This document shows, piece by piece, positions 56,130-64,000 of a stretch of 64,000 nucleotides of DNA (position 1 is the first letter of the stretch; each line of letters begins with the position of its first letter). The stretch lies in contig MKJX01000173.1 in assembly GCA_001942415.1 (NCBI GenBank), positions 62,001 to 126,000 on the forward strand, read 5' to 3'. This DNA comes from Pseudonocardia sp. CNS-139 (lineage in GTDB: Bacteria; Actinomycetota; Actinomycetes; Mycobacteriales; Pseudonocardiaceae). Position numbers and translations under genes: made by a program. A model generated the notes under the pieces. It was not told the origin of the DNA and searched no databases. It saw only the letters and a program-made list of their open reading frames with translations.

Positions 56130-57197
56130 ATGTCCGAACCCCTTCTCCCGGCCCGCCTGCGGCGGCGGGGCTTCCTGGCCGGTGCGCTGGGCGTCGGCGC
56201 CACGGCGGCGCTGACGGCCTGCACGAGCAACGAGGCCCCGTCGTCGGGCGGCGCGAGCGTGGCCGCGGCCCCGGCCGGCGACAACGCCGAGCCGGGCACC
56301 CCGGTGACCATCGGGTTCTCCGCGCCCGCGGCCGACCACGGCTGGATCGCCGCGATCGCCAACAACGCGCAGGCCCAGGCCGAGCAGTTCTCCGACGTGA
56401 CGTTCCAGCCGGTGAACCCGACCAACGACGTCACCCAGCAGATCGCCGCCGTCCAGACGCTGATCAACGACGGCGTCGACGCGCTGGTGATCCTGCCCAA
56501 CGACGGCAGCCAGCTCACGTCCGTCGGCCGGCAGGCGATCGAGGCCGGCATCCCCGTGATCAACCTGGACCGGATCTTCGACTCGCCGCTGGCCTACCGG
56601 ACGTGGATCGGCGGCGACAACTACGGCATGGGGGTCAGCGCCGGGAACTACATCGGCGAGCGGCTGCGCGCGGCCGGCGTCGCGAACCCGATCATCGGCG
56701 AGATCGCCGGCATCGACAACCTGCCGCTCACCCAGGCCCGCAGCCAGGGCTTCGCCGACGCGCTCTCGACGTACGGGTTCTCGGTGGGTCCGCGCCAGGC
56801 CGCCGACTTCACCGCGCAGGGCGGCCAGCGCGTCACGGCCAACCTGCTGCAGGCCGCGCCGCGCCTGGACGCCGTCTGGAACCACGACGACGACCAGGGC
56901 ATCGGCGTGCTCGCCGCGATCAACCAGGCCGGGCGCAGCGAGTTCTTCATGGTCGGCGGCGCCGGCTCGGCCAACGCCATGCGGGAGATCCAGAGCGGCA
57001 GCAGCGTGCTGGAGGCGACCGTCACCTACAGCCCGACGATGGCCTCGTCGGCGGTCTCGCTGGCCCGGCTGGTGGCGCAGTCGCGCGGCATGGGCGACCT
57101 GGCGGAGCACGAGGTCCCGGCCTCGATCACGCTGGCGTCGGCGACGATCACCCGCGACAACGTCGCGGACTACCTGTCCCTCGGCTTCGAGTCATGA
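56130..57197 (+). CDS. Sugar-binding lipoprotein of the ABC transporter
   Basis: 355 residues, intact. The signal peptide [20 protein letters not shown] ends in a lipobox LTAC, with Cys anchored to lipid; the double Arg suggests Tat export. The mature protein is a periplasmic-binding-protein-1 sugar binder: [60 protein letters not shown] and [27 protein letters not shown] lies ten bases before the ATG. Ligand unknown; the dehydrogenase and isomerase downstream suggest a sugar or cyclitol. Confidence 0.92.
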   Translation: MSEPLLPARLRRRGFLAGALGVGATAALTACTSNEAPSSGGASVAAAPAGDNAEPGTPVTIGFSAPAADHGWIAAIANNAQAQAEQFSDVTFQPVNPTNDVTQQIAAVQTLINDGVDALVILPNDGSQLTSVGRQAIEAGIPVINLDRIFDSPLAYRTWIGGDNYGMGVSAGNYIGERLRAAGVANPIIGEIAGIDNLPLTQARSQGFADALSTYGFSVGPRQAADFTAQGGQRVTANLLQAAPRLDAVWNHDDDQGIGVLAAINQAGRSEFFMVGGAGSANAMREIQSGSSVLEATVTYSPTMASSAVSLARLVAQSRGMGDLAEHEVPASITLASATITRDNVADYLSLGFES

Positions 57198-58402
57198 CAG
57201 GAGGTTCCATCGAGAACGGCGAGACGCTCGGCGTCGGGCTCGTCGGCTACGCGTTCATGGGCGCGGCGCACTCGCAGGCGTGGCGCACGGCGGGCCGGTT
57301 CTTCGACCTGCCGATGCGCCCCGACCTCGCGGTGCTCTGCGGCCGCAGCCCGGACGCCACGGCGGCGGCCGCCGCGCGGATGGGCTGGCGCGCCACGGAG
57401 ACCGACTGGAAGGCCCTCCTGCGCCGCGACGACGTGCGGCTCGTGGACGTCTGCACGCCGGGCGACACGCACGCCGAGATCGCGGTCGCGGCGCTGGAGG
57501 CGGGCAAGCACGTGCTGTGCGAGAAGCCGCTCGCCAACACCGTCGACGAGGCGCGGGCGATGGTCGCGGCGGCGGAGAAGGCGCGGGCCCGGGGCGTGCG
57601 CAGCATGGTCGGGTTCAACTACCGCCGGGTGCCTGCGGTGGCGCTGGCCCGGCGGCTGGTGGAGCAGGGCCGGATCGGCGAGGTCCGCCACGTGCGTGCC
57701 GTCTACCTGCAGGACTGGATCGTCGACCCGGAGTTCCCGCTGGTCTGGCGGCTGCAGAAGGACAAGGCGGGCTCCGGGGCGCTGGGCGACATCGGCGCGC
57801 ACATCGTCGACATGGCGCAGTTCGTCACCGGCGACCGGCTGACCGGGGTGTCCGCGCTGACCGAGACGTTCGTGAGGGAGCGGCCGCTGCCGGCGGCGTC
57901 CAGCGGGCTCTCGGCGTCCGGCTCCGCCGAGCGCGGGCCGGTCACCGTCGACGACGCGGCGCTGTTCGTCGGCCGGTTCGGGAGCGGGGCCGTCGCGAGC
58001 TTCGAGGCCACCCGGTTCGCGACGGGCCGCAAGAACGCGCTGCGGCTGGAGGTCAACGGCAGCGCCGGGTCGCTCGCGTTCGACTTCGAGTCGATGAACG
58101 AGCTGTCCTTCTACGACGGCACCGAGGACGTGGAGACCGCCGGGTTCCGGCGCATCCTCGTCACCGAGCCGACGCACCCGTACGCCGGGGCCTGGTGGCC
58201 GCCGGGGCACGGCCTCGGCTACGAGCACTCGTTCACCCACGAGGTCGTGGACCTGGTGCGCGACCTCGCGGCGGGCGCCGACCCCACCCCGTCGTTCGCC
58301 GACGGGCTGCAGGTCCAGCAGGTGCTGCACGCCGTGACGCGCTCCGCCGAGTCCGGCAGCGGCTGGGTACCGATCCCGGGAGAGGACTCAGGAGAGGACT
58401 GA
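57194..58402 (+). CDS. Gfo/Idh/MocA-family NAD(P)-dependent oxidoreductase
   Basis: 402 residues, intact. Rossmann loop [20 protein letters not shown]; the catalytic EKPLA strand in [40 protein letters not shown]; and [20 protein letters not shown], containing the conserved Asp and His. Members oxidise sugars, sugar acids or inositols. ATG overlaps the binding-protein stop; its own stop overlaps the isomerase ATG. With the transporter it should form a catabolic operon under the ROK protein. Confidence 0.9.
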   Translation: MTGGSIENGETLGVGLVGYAFMGAAHSQAWRTAGRFFDLPMRPDLAVLCGRSPDATAAAAARMGWRATETDWKALLRRDDVRLVDVCTPGDTHAEIAVAALEAGKHVLCEKPLANTVDEARAMVAAAEKARARGVRSMVGFNYRRVPAVALARRLVEQGRIGEVRHVRAVYLQDWIVDPEFPLVWRLQKDKAGSGALGDIGAHIVDMAQFVTGDRLTGVSALTETFVRERPLPAASSGLSASGSAERGPVTVDDAALFVGRFGSGAVASFEATRFATGRKNALRLEVNGSAGSLAFDFESMNELSFYDGTEDVETAGFRRILVTEPTHPYAGAWWPPGHGLGYEHSFTHEVVDLVRDLAAGADPTPSFADGLQVQQVLHAVTRSAESGSGWVPIPGEDSGED

Positions 58403-59407
58403 TGGCGCGACCGATCACGCTGTTCACCGGCCAGTGGGCCGACCTCCCGTTCGAGGAGGTCGCGCGGCTGGCCGCGGAGTGGGGCTACGACGGGCTGGAG
58501 ATCGCCTGCTGGGGCGACCACCTCGCGTCCGGGCCGCCGTCGACGACGACGGCTACGTCGAGGGCCGCAAGGCGATCCTGGAGAAGCACGGCCTGCAGGT
58601 CTTCGCGATCTCCAACCACCTCAACGGCCAGGCCGTCTGCGACGACCCGATCGACGAGCGGCACCGCGGCATCGTGCACCCGCGCGTCTGGGGCGACGGC
58701 GACCCCGAGGGCGTGCGGCAGCGGGCGGCCGAGGAGATGACGTACACCGCCCGGGCCGCCGCGAGGCTCGGCGTGGACACGGTCGTCGGCTTCACCGGGT
58801 CGAGCATCTGGAAGACCGTGGCGATGTTCCCGCCGGTGCCGCAGGCGATGGTGGACGCGGGCTACCGCGACTTCGCCGCCCGCTGGAACCCGATCCTCGA
58901 CGTGTTCGACGAGGTCGGGGTGCGGTTCGCGCACGAGGTGCACCCGTCGGAGATCGCCTACGACTACTGGACGACGGTGGCCGCGCTGGAGGCCGTCGGG
59001 CACCGGGAGGCGTTCGGGCTCAACTGGGACCCCAGCCACTTCGTGTGGCAGGACCTCGACCCCGTCGGGTTCCTGTGGGACTTCAGGGACCGCATCTACC
59101 ACGTGGACTGCAAGGACGCGAAGCGCCAGGTCGGCAACGGGCGCAACGGGCGGATGGGCTCGCACCTGGCGTGGGCCGACCCGCGCCGCGGCTGGGACTT
59201 CGTCTCCACCGGGCACGGCGACGTCCCCTGGGAGGCGTGCTTCCGGATGCTCAACACGATCGGCTACGACGGCCCGATCTCGGTGGAGTGGGAGGCGCCG
59301 GCATGGACCGGCTCGTCGGCGCGCCCGATGCCCTGGCGTTCGTGAGGCGCACGGCGTTCGACCCGCCGAGCGCCGCCTTCGACGCGGCGTTCAGCAGCGG
59401 CGGCTGA
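58402..59407 (+). CDS. Sugar phosphate isomerase/epimerase-type TIM-barrel protein (two frame breaks)
   Basis: About 335 residues. [20 protein letters not shown] then [13 protein letters not shown]; after a break near 58535, [60 protein letters not shown] (metal Glu), [20 protein letters not shown] (Asp-His) and [12 protein letters not shown] (His). A second break near 59300 precedes [16 protein letters not shown]. These are the metal-binding sites of the AP-endonuclease-2/xylose-isomerase-like fold. Probably isomerises the product of the adjacent dehydrogenase. Confidence 0.87.
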
Positions 59408-59493
59408 GCCTTCCCGGCGTTCGGCGGTGCGGCTGGCCCTGCGGCGGGGTGGTGGCTTAGCGTCGGGCTGACCGGGTGACGGGAGGGCCAGCG

Positions 59494-60577
59494 GTGGACG
59501 TCGACGCGGTGGTCCCGTCCGCGCTGCCCGGCGCCGCTGGGGACGGCCCCGCCGGGGGCAGGAGGGTGCCGCGGCGATGGCGACGCTCGCCGCGGGCCGG
59601 CGGGTCGCGGCCCAGCTGCGCGACGGTCCGGGGGGCGCGCCGGGAGCGGTGCGGGGCCTGCGGCGGCTGCTGGCCGCGGAGGCCGTCGGGTTCGGCGACC
59701 TGCACGGCGAGCTGGTCTGGGCCGGGCGGCTCCCGGACCCGGAGGAGGCCCGGCGGCTGGCGGAGAGCGCGCTCGCCAATGACGCGAAGGCTGCCGCGGA
59801 CGGCGTGGTCGCGCTGCCGGTGCACGTCCGCCAGGAGCTGGCCGGGGTGCTGGTCGTCGCCGGGCCGGTCGCGCCCGCGGCGGCCAGGGAGGCCGCGCTG
59901 TGGGTGGGGGAGGCGCTGGAGCGGGCCCGGATGGAGGAGTCGGCGGCGGCCGCCGAACAGGCCGAGCTGCGGGCGCTGCGGGCCGAGATCTCCCCGCACT
60001 TCGTCTACAACAGCCTCACGACGATCGCGTCGTTCGTCAGCTCCGACCCCGAACGCGCCCGTGACCTCATGCTGGACTTCGCCGAGTACACCCGCCACAG
60101 CCTCGCCCGGCACGGCGAGTACACCACCGTGGCCGGCGAGTTCCGGGCGATCGAGGCCTACCTGGCCCTGGCCCGGGCCGTGCTGGGCGACCGGCTGCGG
60201 GTGCAGCTGCGGATCGCGCCGGAGATCCTGCCCGTCGCGCTGCCCTACCTCGCGCTGCAGCCCGTGGTCGAGAACGCGGTGCAGCACGGCGTCGAGCTGT
60301 CGGGCGGGAGCGGGCTCGTGCAGGTCAGCGGCGAGGCCGACGGCAGCGACTGCGTGATCACCGTGGAGGACGACGGCCCGGGCATGGATCCGGAGTACGC
60401 TGCGGCGGTCCTGGCGGGCCGCGGCACCCCGGGCACCTCGGTCTCCTCAACGTCGACCGCCGGCTGCGCACCGTCTTCGGACCCGGTTACGGCCTCGTCG
60501 TCGAGACCGCCGTCGGCGCCGGCACCCGGGTGGTGCTGCGCCTGCCGCGGTTCCAGCCGGGAGTGGTGGTCTCGTGA
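59494..60577 (+). CDS. LytS-type sensor histidine kinase (two frame breaks)
   Basis: About 361 residues. A GAF-like sensor region (LLAAEAVGFGDLHGELVWAG ... VALPVHVRQELAGVLVVAGP) is followed by the His_kinase motif LRAEISPHFVYNSLTTIASF, where the phospho-His is in SPHF. The ATPase domain has LQPVVENAVQHGVELSG (N box) and VEDDGPGMDPEYA (G box). Breaks near 59560 and 60430; the end reads LLNVDRRLRTVFGPGYGLVV to the TGA at 60575-60577. No transmembrane region, so a cytosolic sensor. GTG 59494 follows GGGAGGG. Confidence 0.85.
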
Positions 60578-60593
60578 CGGTGGCGGTGACGGT

Positions 60594-61382
60594 GTGAACG
60601 CGCCTGCGGGTGTGCGCGGGCTCCGGGTGCTCGCCGTGGACGACGTCGCCCCCGCGCTGGAGGAGCTGCGCCGGCTGCTGCGCGAGTCGCCCGGCGTCGC
60701 GGACGTCCGGGTGGCCGGCGACCCGATCACGGCGCTGCGGCTGATCCAGGCCGGGCCGCTGGACGCGGTGTTCCTGGACATCTCCATGCCCGGCATGAAC
60801 GGCCTGGAGCTGGCGTCGCTGCTGGCCCGGATGACCGACCCGCCCGTGGTCGTGTTCGTCACCGCGTACGAGGAGCACGCCGCGTCCGCGTACGGGATCG
60901 GGGCGGTGGACTACCTGCTCAAGCCGGTGAGCGCGGAACGGCTCGCGGCGTCGCTCGCGCGGGTGCGCCGGTTCGCCGCCACCCCGGACGCGGCCCCGCC
61001 GCCCACCCCCGTCGACGCGCTGGCCGCCGTGCCCGTCGAGCTGGGCGGGCGCACCCGGTTCGTGCGCCGCGACGAGGTGCGGTTCGTCGAGGCGCAGGGC
61101 GACTACGTGCGGCTGCACACGCCGTCGGGGGCGCACCTCGTGCGCATCCCGATCTCGCGGCTGGAGGAGCACTGGCAGCACGCCGGGTTCAGCCGCGTGC
61201 ACCGCAGCTACCTGCTGGCCGTGCCCGCGGTGCGGGAGCTGCGCAGCGACCTGTCCGGCGGGCTGCTCGCGCACACCGACGTCGGCGACGTGCCCGTCAG
61301 CCGCCGGCACGCGCGCGAGCTGCGCGAACACCTCCTGGAGGCCGCCACCCGCGGCGCGTTCGAGCCGCCGGAACGGCGCTGA
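60594..61382 (+). CDS. LytTR-family response regulator
   Basis: 262 residues, intact. Receiver domain: RVLAVDDVAPALEELRRLLR (acidic pair), DAVFLDISMPGMNGLELASL (phospho-Asp), VVFVTAYEEHA and GAVDYLLKPVSAERL (Lys). The C-terminal LytTR DNA-binding domain has RFVRRDEVRFVEAQGDYVRL, SRLEEHWQHAGFSRVHRSYL and VPVSRRHARELREHL. Partner of the kinase that ends 16 bases upstream. Its stop overlaps the next ATG (TGATG), which couples it to the transporter genes it probably regulates. Confidence 0.92.
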   Translation: MNAPAGVRGLRVLAVDDVAPALEELRRLLRESPGVADVRVAGDPITALRLIQAGPLDAVFLDISMPGMNGLELASLLARMTDPPVVVFVTAYEEHAASAYGIGAVDYLLKPVSAERLAASLARVRRFAATPDAAPPPTPVDALAAVPVELGGRTRFVRRDEVRFVEAQGDYVRLHTPSGAHLVRIPISRLEEHWQHAGFSRVHRSYLLAVPAVRELRSDLSGGLLAHTDVGDVPVSRRHARELREHLLEAATRGAFEPPERR

Positions 61383-61762
61383 TGGCGCCGCACCGGGCCC
61401 GCCGGGTGGCCGTCACCAGCCCGCAGACCCGGATCGCGCTCGCCGGCCGCCGCGGCGGCGCCGTGCCCGCCCACCCGCATCTGGCCCCCGCCGACGCCGA
61501 GCGGGCCCGCCGCATCCACCGCCGCCAGCTGCGGCAGGCCGTGGTCGTGCTCGTCCTGCTCGGCGCGCTGCTCTTCGGGCTGCCGCTGGCGCTGGCCGCC
61601 CTCCCCGCGCTGGACGCGCTGCGGCTGGCCGGGGTGCCCGTCTCGTGGGTCGCGGTGGCCGTGCTGCCCTACCCGGCGCTCGTGCTGCTGGCCCGGTGGC
61701 AGCTGCGCCGGGCCGAGCAGGCCGAGACCCGGGAGGCCGGGACCCGGGAGAACGGCCGGTGA
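61382..61762 (+). CDS. Small membrane protein beside the symporter (DUF485-like)
   Basis: 126 residues with two hydrophobic helices (VVVLVLLGALLFGLPLALAA and VSWVAVAVLPYPALVLLARW) and charged ends (ARRIHRRQLRQ, RRAEQAETREAG). Proteins of this size and layout accompany acetate/pyruvate sodium:solute symporters, as here. ATG overlaps the regulator stop; GTGA overlap with the symporter. Role presumably in assembly or function of the transporter. Confidence 0.75.
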   Translation: MAPHRARRVAVTSPQTRIALAGRRGGAVPAHPHLAPADAERARRIHRRQLRQAVVVLVLLGALLFGLPLALAALPALDALRLAGVPVSWVAVAVLPYPALVLLARWQLRRAEQAETREAGTRENGR

Positions 61763-63420
61763 TCCTCGCGATCGTCCCGGTGCTGCTGGTCACGCTGCTC
61801 ATCGGGCGCGCGGGGTCGCCGCCATGCGCACCACGTCGGACTTCCTGGTGGCGTCGCGCCGGATCTCCCCGACGGTGAACGCGGCCGCCGTCTCCGGCGA
61901 GTACCTCTCGGCCGCGTCGTTCCTCGGGATCGCCGGGCTCGTCGTCAAGGACGGCGTCGGGTCGCTCTGGTACGCGGTCGGGTTCACCGCGGGGTACGTC
62001 GCGATGCTCGCGCTCGTCGCGGCGCCCATGCGGCGCACCGGCGCGCTGACCGTGCCGGACTTCGCGGAGGCCCGGCTCGGCTCGCCCGCGCTGCGCAAGC
62101 TCTCGGCCGTCGTCGTGCTGGTGATCGGCTACCTCTACCTCGTGCCGCAGTTCACCGCGGCCGGGCAGGTGCTGGGCGTGGTGAGCGGGAGCCCGTACTG
62201 GGTGGGGGTGGTGATCGCGGGCGCGCGGTCAGCGTCACGCTCGCCCTCGGCGGGATGCGGGCGGCCACCTACGTGCAGGCGTTCCAGTTCGTGCTGAGCT
62301 GGCGCTCTTCATCGTCCCGGCGGTGTGGCTGGTGCTGCAGGTCAGCCCGGACACCCGGCGCGACGCGCTCACGCCCGTCGAGTTCGAGCGGTTCGCCACC
62401 GCGACGCCCGTCGAGTTCCGGCTCGACACCGAGCTGACCGTCACCGAGCCGACCCGGGTGACGGTGGACGGCGGCGGCGCGCGCGACCTCGCCCCGGGCA
62501 CCTACCCGGCCACCGCCGGGAGCACATGGGTGTTCCCGGCGGGCGCGGCCGTCCCGCACGTCGGGGCCGGGCCGCCGGGCGGGCCGGACTGGGCGCGCCC
62601 GCTGCTCGACCCCGGCGGCTACCCGCTGCTCGCGACGTGGTCGGTGCTCGTCGCGACCGTGCTCGGGACGATGGGCCTGCCGCACATCCTCGTCCGGTTC
62701 CACACCAGCGCCGACGGGCGCGGCGCCCGCCGCACGGCCGCGATCACCGTCGGGATGCTGGGTGTGTTCTACCTGTTCCCGGCCGTGTACGGGCTGCTCG
62801 GCGCGGTGCTGCTGCCCGAGCTGTACCTCGCGGGCAGCACCGACACCGTCGTCGTCGCGCTCCCGGCCCGGGTGGACGGCGGCTGGGCCGGCACGCTCTT
62901 CACCGCGCTGCTCACGGCCGGCGCGTTCGCGGCGTTCCTGGCGACGTCGCTCGGGCTCCTGCTGGCCGTGTCGGGGGCGCTCGCGCACGACCTCGTGCCC
63001 AGCACGCTGCGGCGGCTGCGGTTCACCCCGCTCGTCGCGGCGCTCGGGGTGGTGCTGCTCGCGCTGCCGGCCGCGCGCCTCGACGTCGGCGTGCTCGTGA
63101 CCTCGGCCTTCGCGGTGGCCGCGTCCACGTTCTGCCCGCTGCTGGTGCTGGGCATCTGGTGGCCGCGCCTGACCGCGCAGGGCGCGATCGTCGGGATGGT
63201 CGTCGGGCTGCTCGCGTCGGCCGGGGTGATCGGTGTCGACCTCGTGCTCGGCGCCCCGCCGGGCCTCGCGGCGATCCTGCTCGGGCAGCCCGCGCTGTGG
63301 TCGGTGCCGCTCGCGTTCGCGACGATGGTGCTGGTGTCGCTGCGCGGGCGGCCGCCCGCCTGGGGCACGGCGGCGATGCTGCGGCTGCACCTGGACGAGA
63401 CCGAGCCGCGCCGGGGGTGA
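61759..63420 (+). CDS. Sodium:solute symporter, acetate/monocarboxylate type (three frame breaks)
   Basis: About 554 residues with 13 or so membrane segments. MRTTSDFLVASRRISPTVNA then AAVSGEYLSAASFLGIAGLV is the ActP/MctC signature. GYLYLVPQFTAAGQVLGVVS, ATVLGTMGLPHILVRFHTSA and LLAVSGALAHDLVPSTLRRL are also family features. A long extracellular insert (FRLDTELTVTEPTRVTVDGG) lies between segments 6 and 7. Breaks near 61812, 62220 and 62305. Context with LytS/LytTR genes suggests induction by an external carboxylate such as acetate or pyruvate. Confidence 0.88.
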
Positions 63421-63471
63421 AATGCGCCGGGTCACCGATGACTTCCGCGCGGCCGGCCCGTCATACGTGGC

Positions 63472-64000
63472 ATGGACGGGGTGATGGACAGCGCGGTCGC
63501 GGCGGCCGTGGCGGGGGACGAGGCGGCGTTCGGTGCGCTCGTCGAGCCGCACCGGCGGGAGCTGCAGGTGCACTGCTACCGGATGCTCGGCTCGTACCAC
63601 GAGTCGGAGGACATGGTGCAGGAGGCGTTCCTGCGCGCGTGGCGGAGCCGGGCGACGTTCGCGGGGCGCTCCACGTTCCGGGCGTGGCTCTACCGCATCG
63701 CGACGAACGCGTGCCTGGACCATCTCGAACGCCACCCCCGGCGGCCCGTGCCGGTGCCCGGTCAGCCGGGGCAGAGCGAGGTGCCGTGGCTGGAGCCGTT
63801 CCCCGACGCCCTGCTCGACCAGGCCGCGCCCGAGGCCGAGGAGCCCGCGGCCGTCGTCGTCGCGCGGGAGACGATCGAGCTGGCGTTCCTCGTCGCGGTG
63901 CAGCACCTGCCGCCCCGGCAGCGGGCCGTGCTCCTGCTGCGCGACGTGCTGGGCTGGCGGGCCACGGAGGCCGCCGAGCTGCTCGGGTCGAGCGTCACCT
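63472..64000 (+). CDS. ECF RNA polymerase sigma factor (3' end outside window)
   Basis: First about 176 codons. Region 2: DEAAFGALVEPHRRELQVHC, YRMLGSYHESEDMVQEAFLR, AWRSRATFAGRSTFRAWLYR then IATNACLDHLERHP. Region 4 begins LAFLVAVQHLPPRQRAVLLL, RDVLGWRATEAAELLGSSVT. The long acidic linker (PWLEPFPDALLDQAAPEAEE) is typical of the SigG/SigJ-like ECF groups that end in a SnoaL-like domain, which would lie beyond the window. Starts are close together at ATG 63472, GTG 63481 and ATG 63484. Confidence 0.9.
   Translation, partial: MDGVMDSAVAAAVAGDEAAFGALVEPHRRELQVHCYRMLGSYHESEDMVQEAFLRAWRSRATFAGRSTFRAWLYRIATNACLDHLERHPRRPVPVPGQPGQSEVPWLEPFPDALLDQAAPEAEEPAAVVVARETIELAFLVAVQHLPPRQRAVLLLRDVLGWRATEAAELLGSSVT

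Overview
The window is about 75% GC, uses GTC/CTG/GCC-type codons and many GTG starts, and carries TetR, ROK and MerR regulators, a P450, small hairpin repeats and densely packed genes. This indicates a high-GC actinomycete; gene content and the hairpin style point to a Pseudonocardia-like member of the Pseudonocardiales (inference, not proven here).

Layout. 1-2.8 kb: 3' part of a phosphoketolase gene followed by acetate kinase (sugar phosphate to acetyl-phosphate to acetate plus ATP). 2.7-8.2 kb: NUDIX hydrolase, beta-propeller lactonase, endonuclease/exonuclease/phosphatase protein, NmrA-like protein beside a truncated Rrf2 regulator, and a TetR/methyltransferase pair with a clear operator. 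8.3-13.5 kb: a four-gene operon that pairs a stand-alone phosphohistidine swivel domain and an unrecognised 478-residue protein with a PPDK-like enzyme whose C-terminal barrel lacks the usual pyruvate/PEP residues. 13.5-19.5 kb: desaturase, acyl carrier protein, cyclopropane-synthase-like methyltransferase, P450, type II thioesterase, TetR regulator and alpha/beta hydrolase, apparently an acyl-ACP tailoring cluster. 19.6-28.6 kb: 2H phosphoesterase, a divergent sugar-type aminotransferase and GMC oxidoreductase, a membrane-anchored serine protease, prfC, and a HEAT protein with a MerR-HEAT fusion regulator.

28.8-52.1 kb is a purine-to-glycerate catabolic region: urate permease fused to an OHCU-decarboxylase-like domain, UraD, HIU hydrolase, uricase, PucR, xanthine dehydrogenase subunits, 8-oxoguanine/guanine deaminase, an allophanate-hydrolase-related protein, allantoinase, allantoicase, hydroxypyruvate isomerase, tartronate semialdehyde reductase and glyoxylate carboligase. 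It is interrupted at 32.3-39.2 kb by less GC-rich DNA carrying a graspetide RiPP cluster (precursor tgmA, ATP-grasp tgmB, PIMT-type methyltransferase, TauD-like oxygenase, NUDIX and XRE-type regulator). A decayed uricase fragment and a truncated cupin lie at its left edge.

52.2-59.4 kb: ROK repressor divergent from a ribose/inositol-type ABC transporter, a Gfo/Idh/MocA dehydrogenase and a sugar isomerase. 59.5-63.4 kb: LytS-type kinase, LytTR regulator, small membrane protein and sodium:solute symporter. The window ends inside an ECF sigma factor gene.

Caveat. About fifty places need a one-base correction, nearly always a missing base inside an otherwise well conserved gene, including in essential-looking pathways. 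I read these as sequencing or assembly deletions rather than decay. Such genes are given as single CDS features with the break positions noted.
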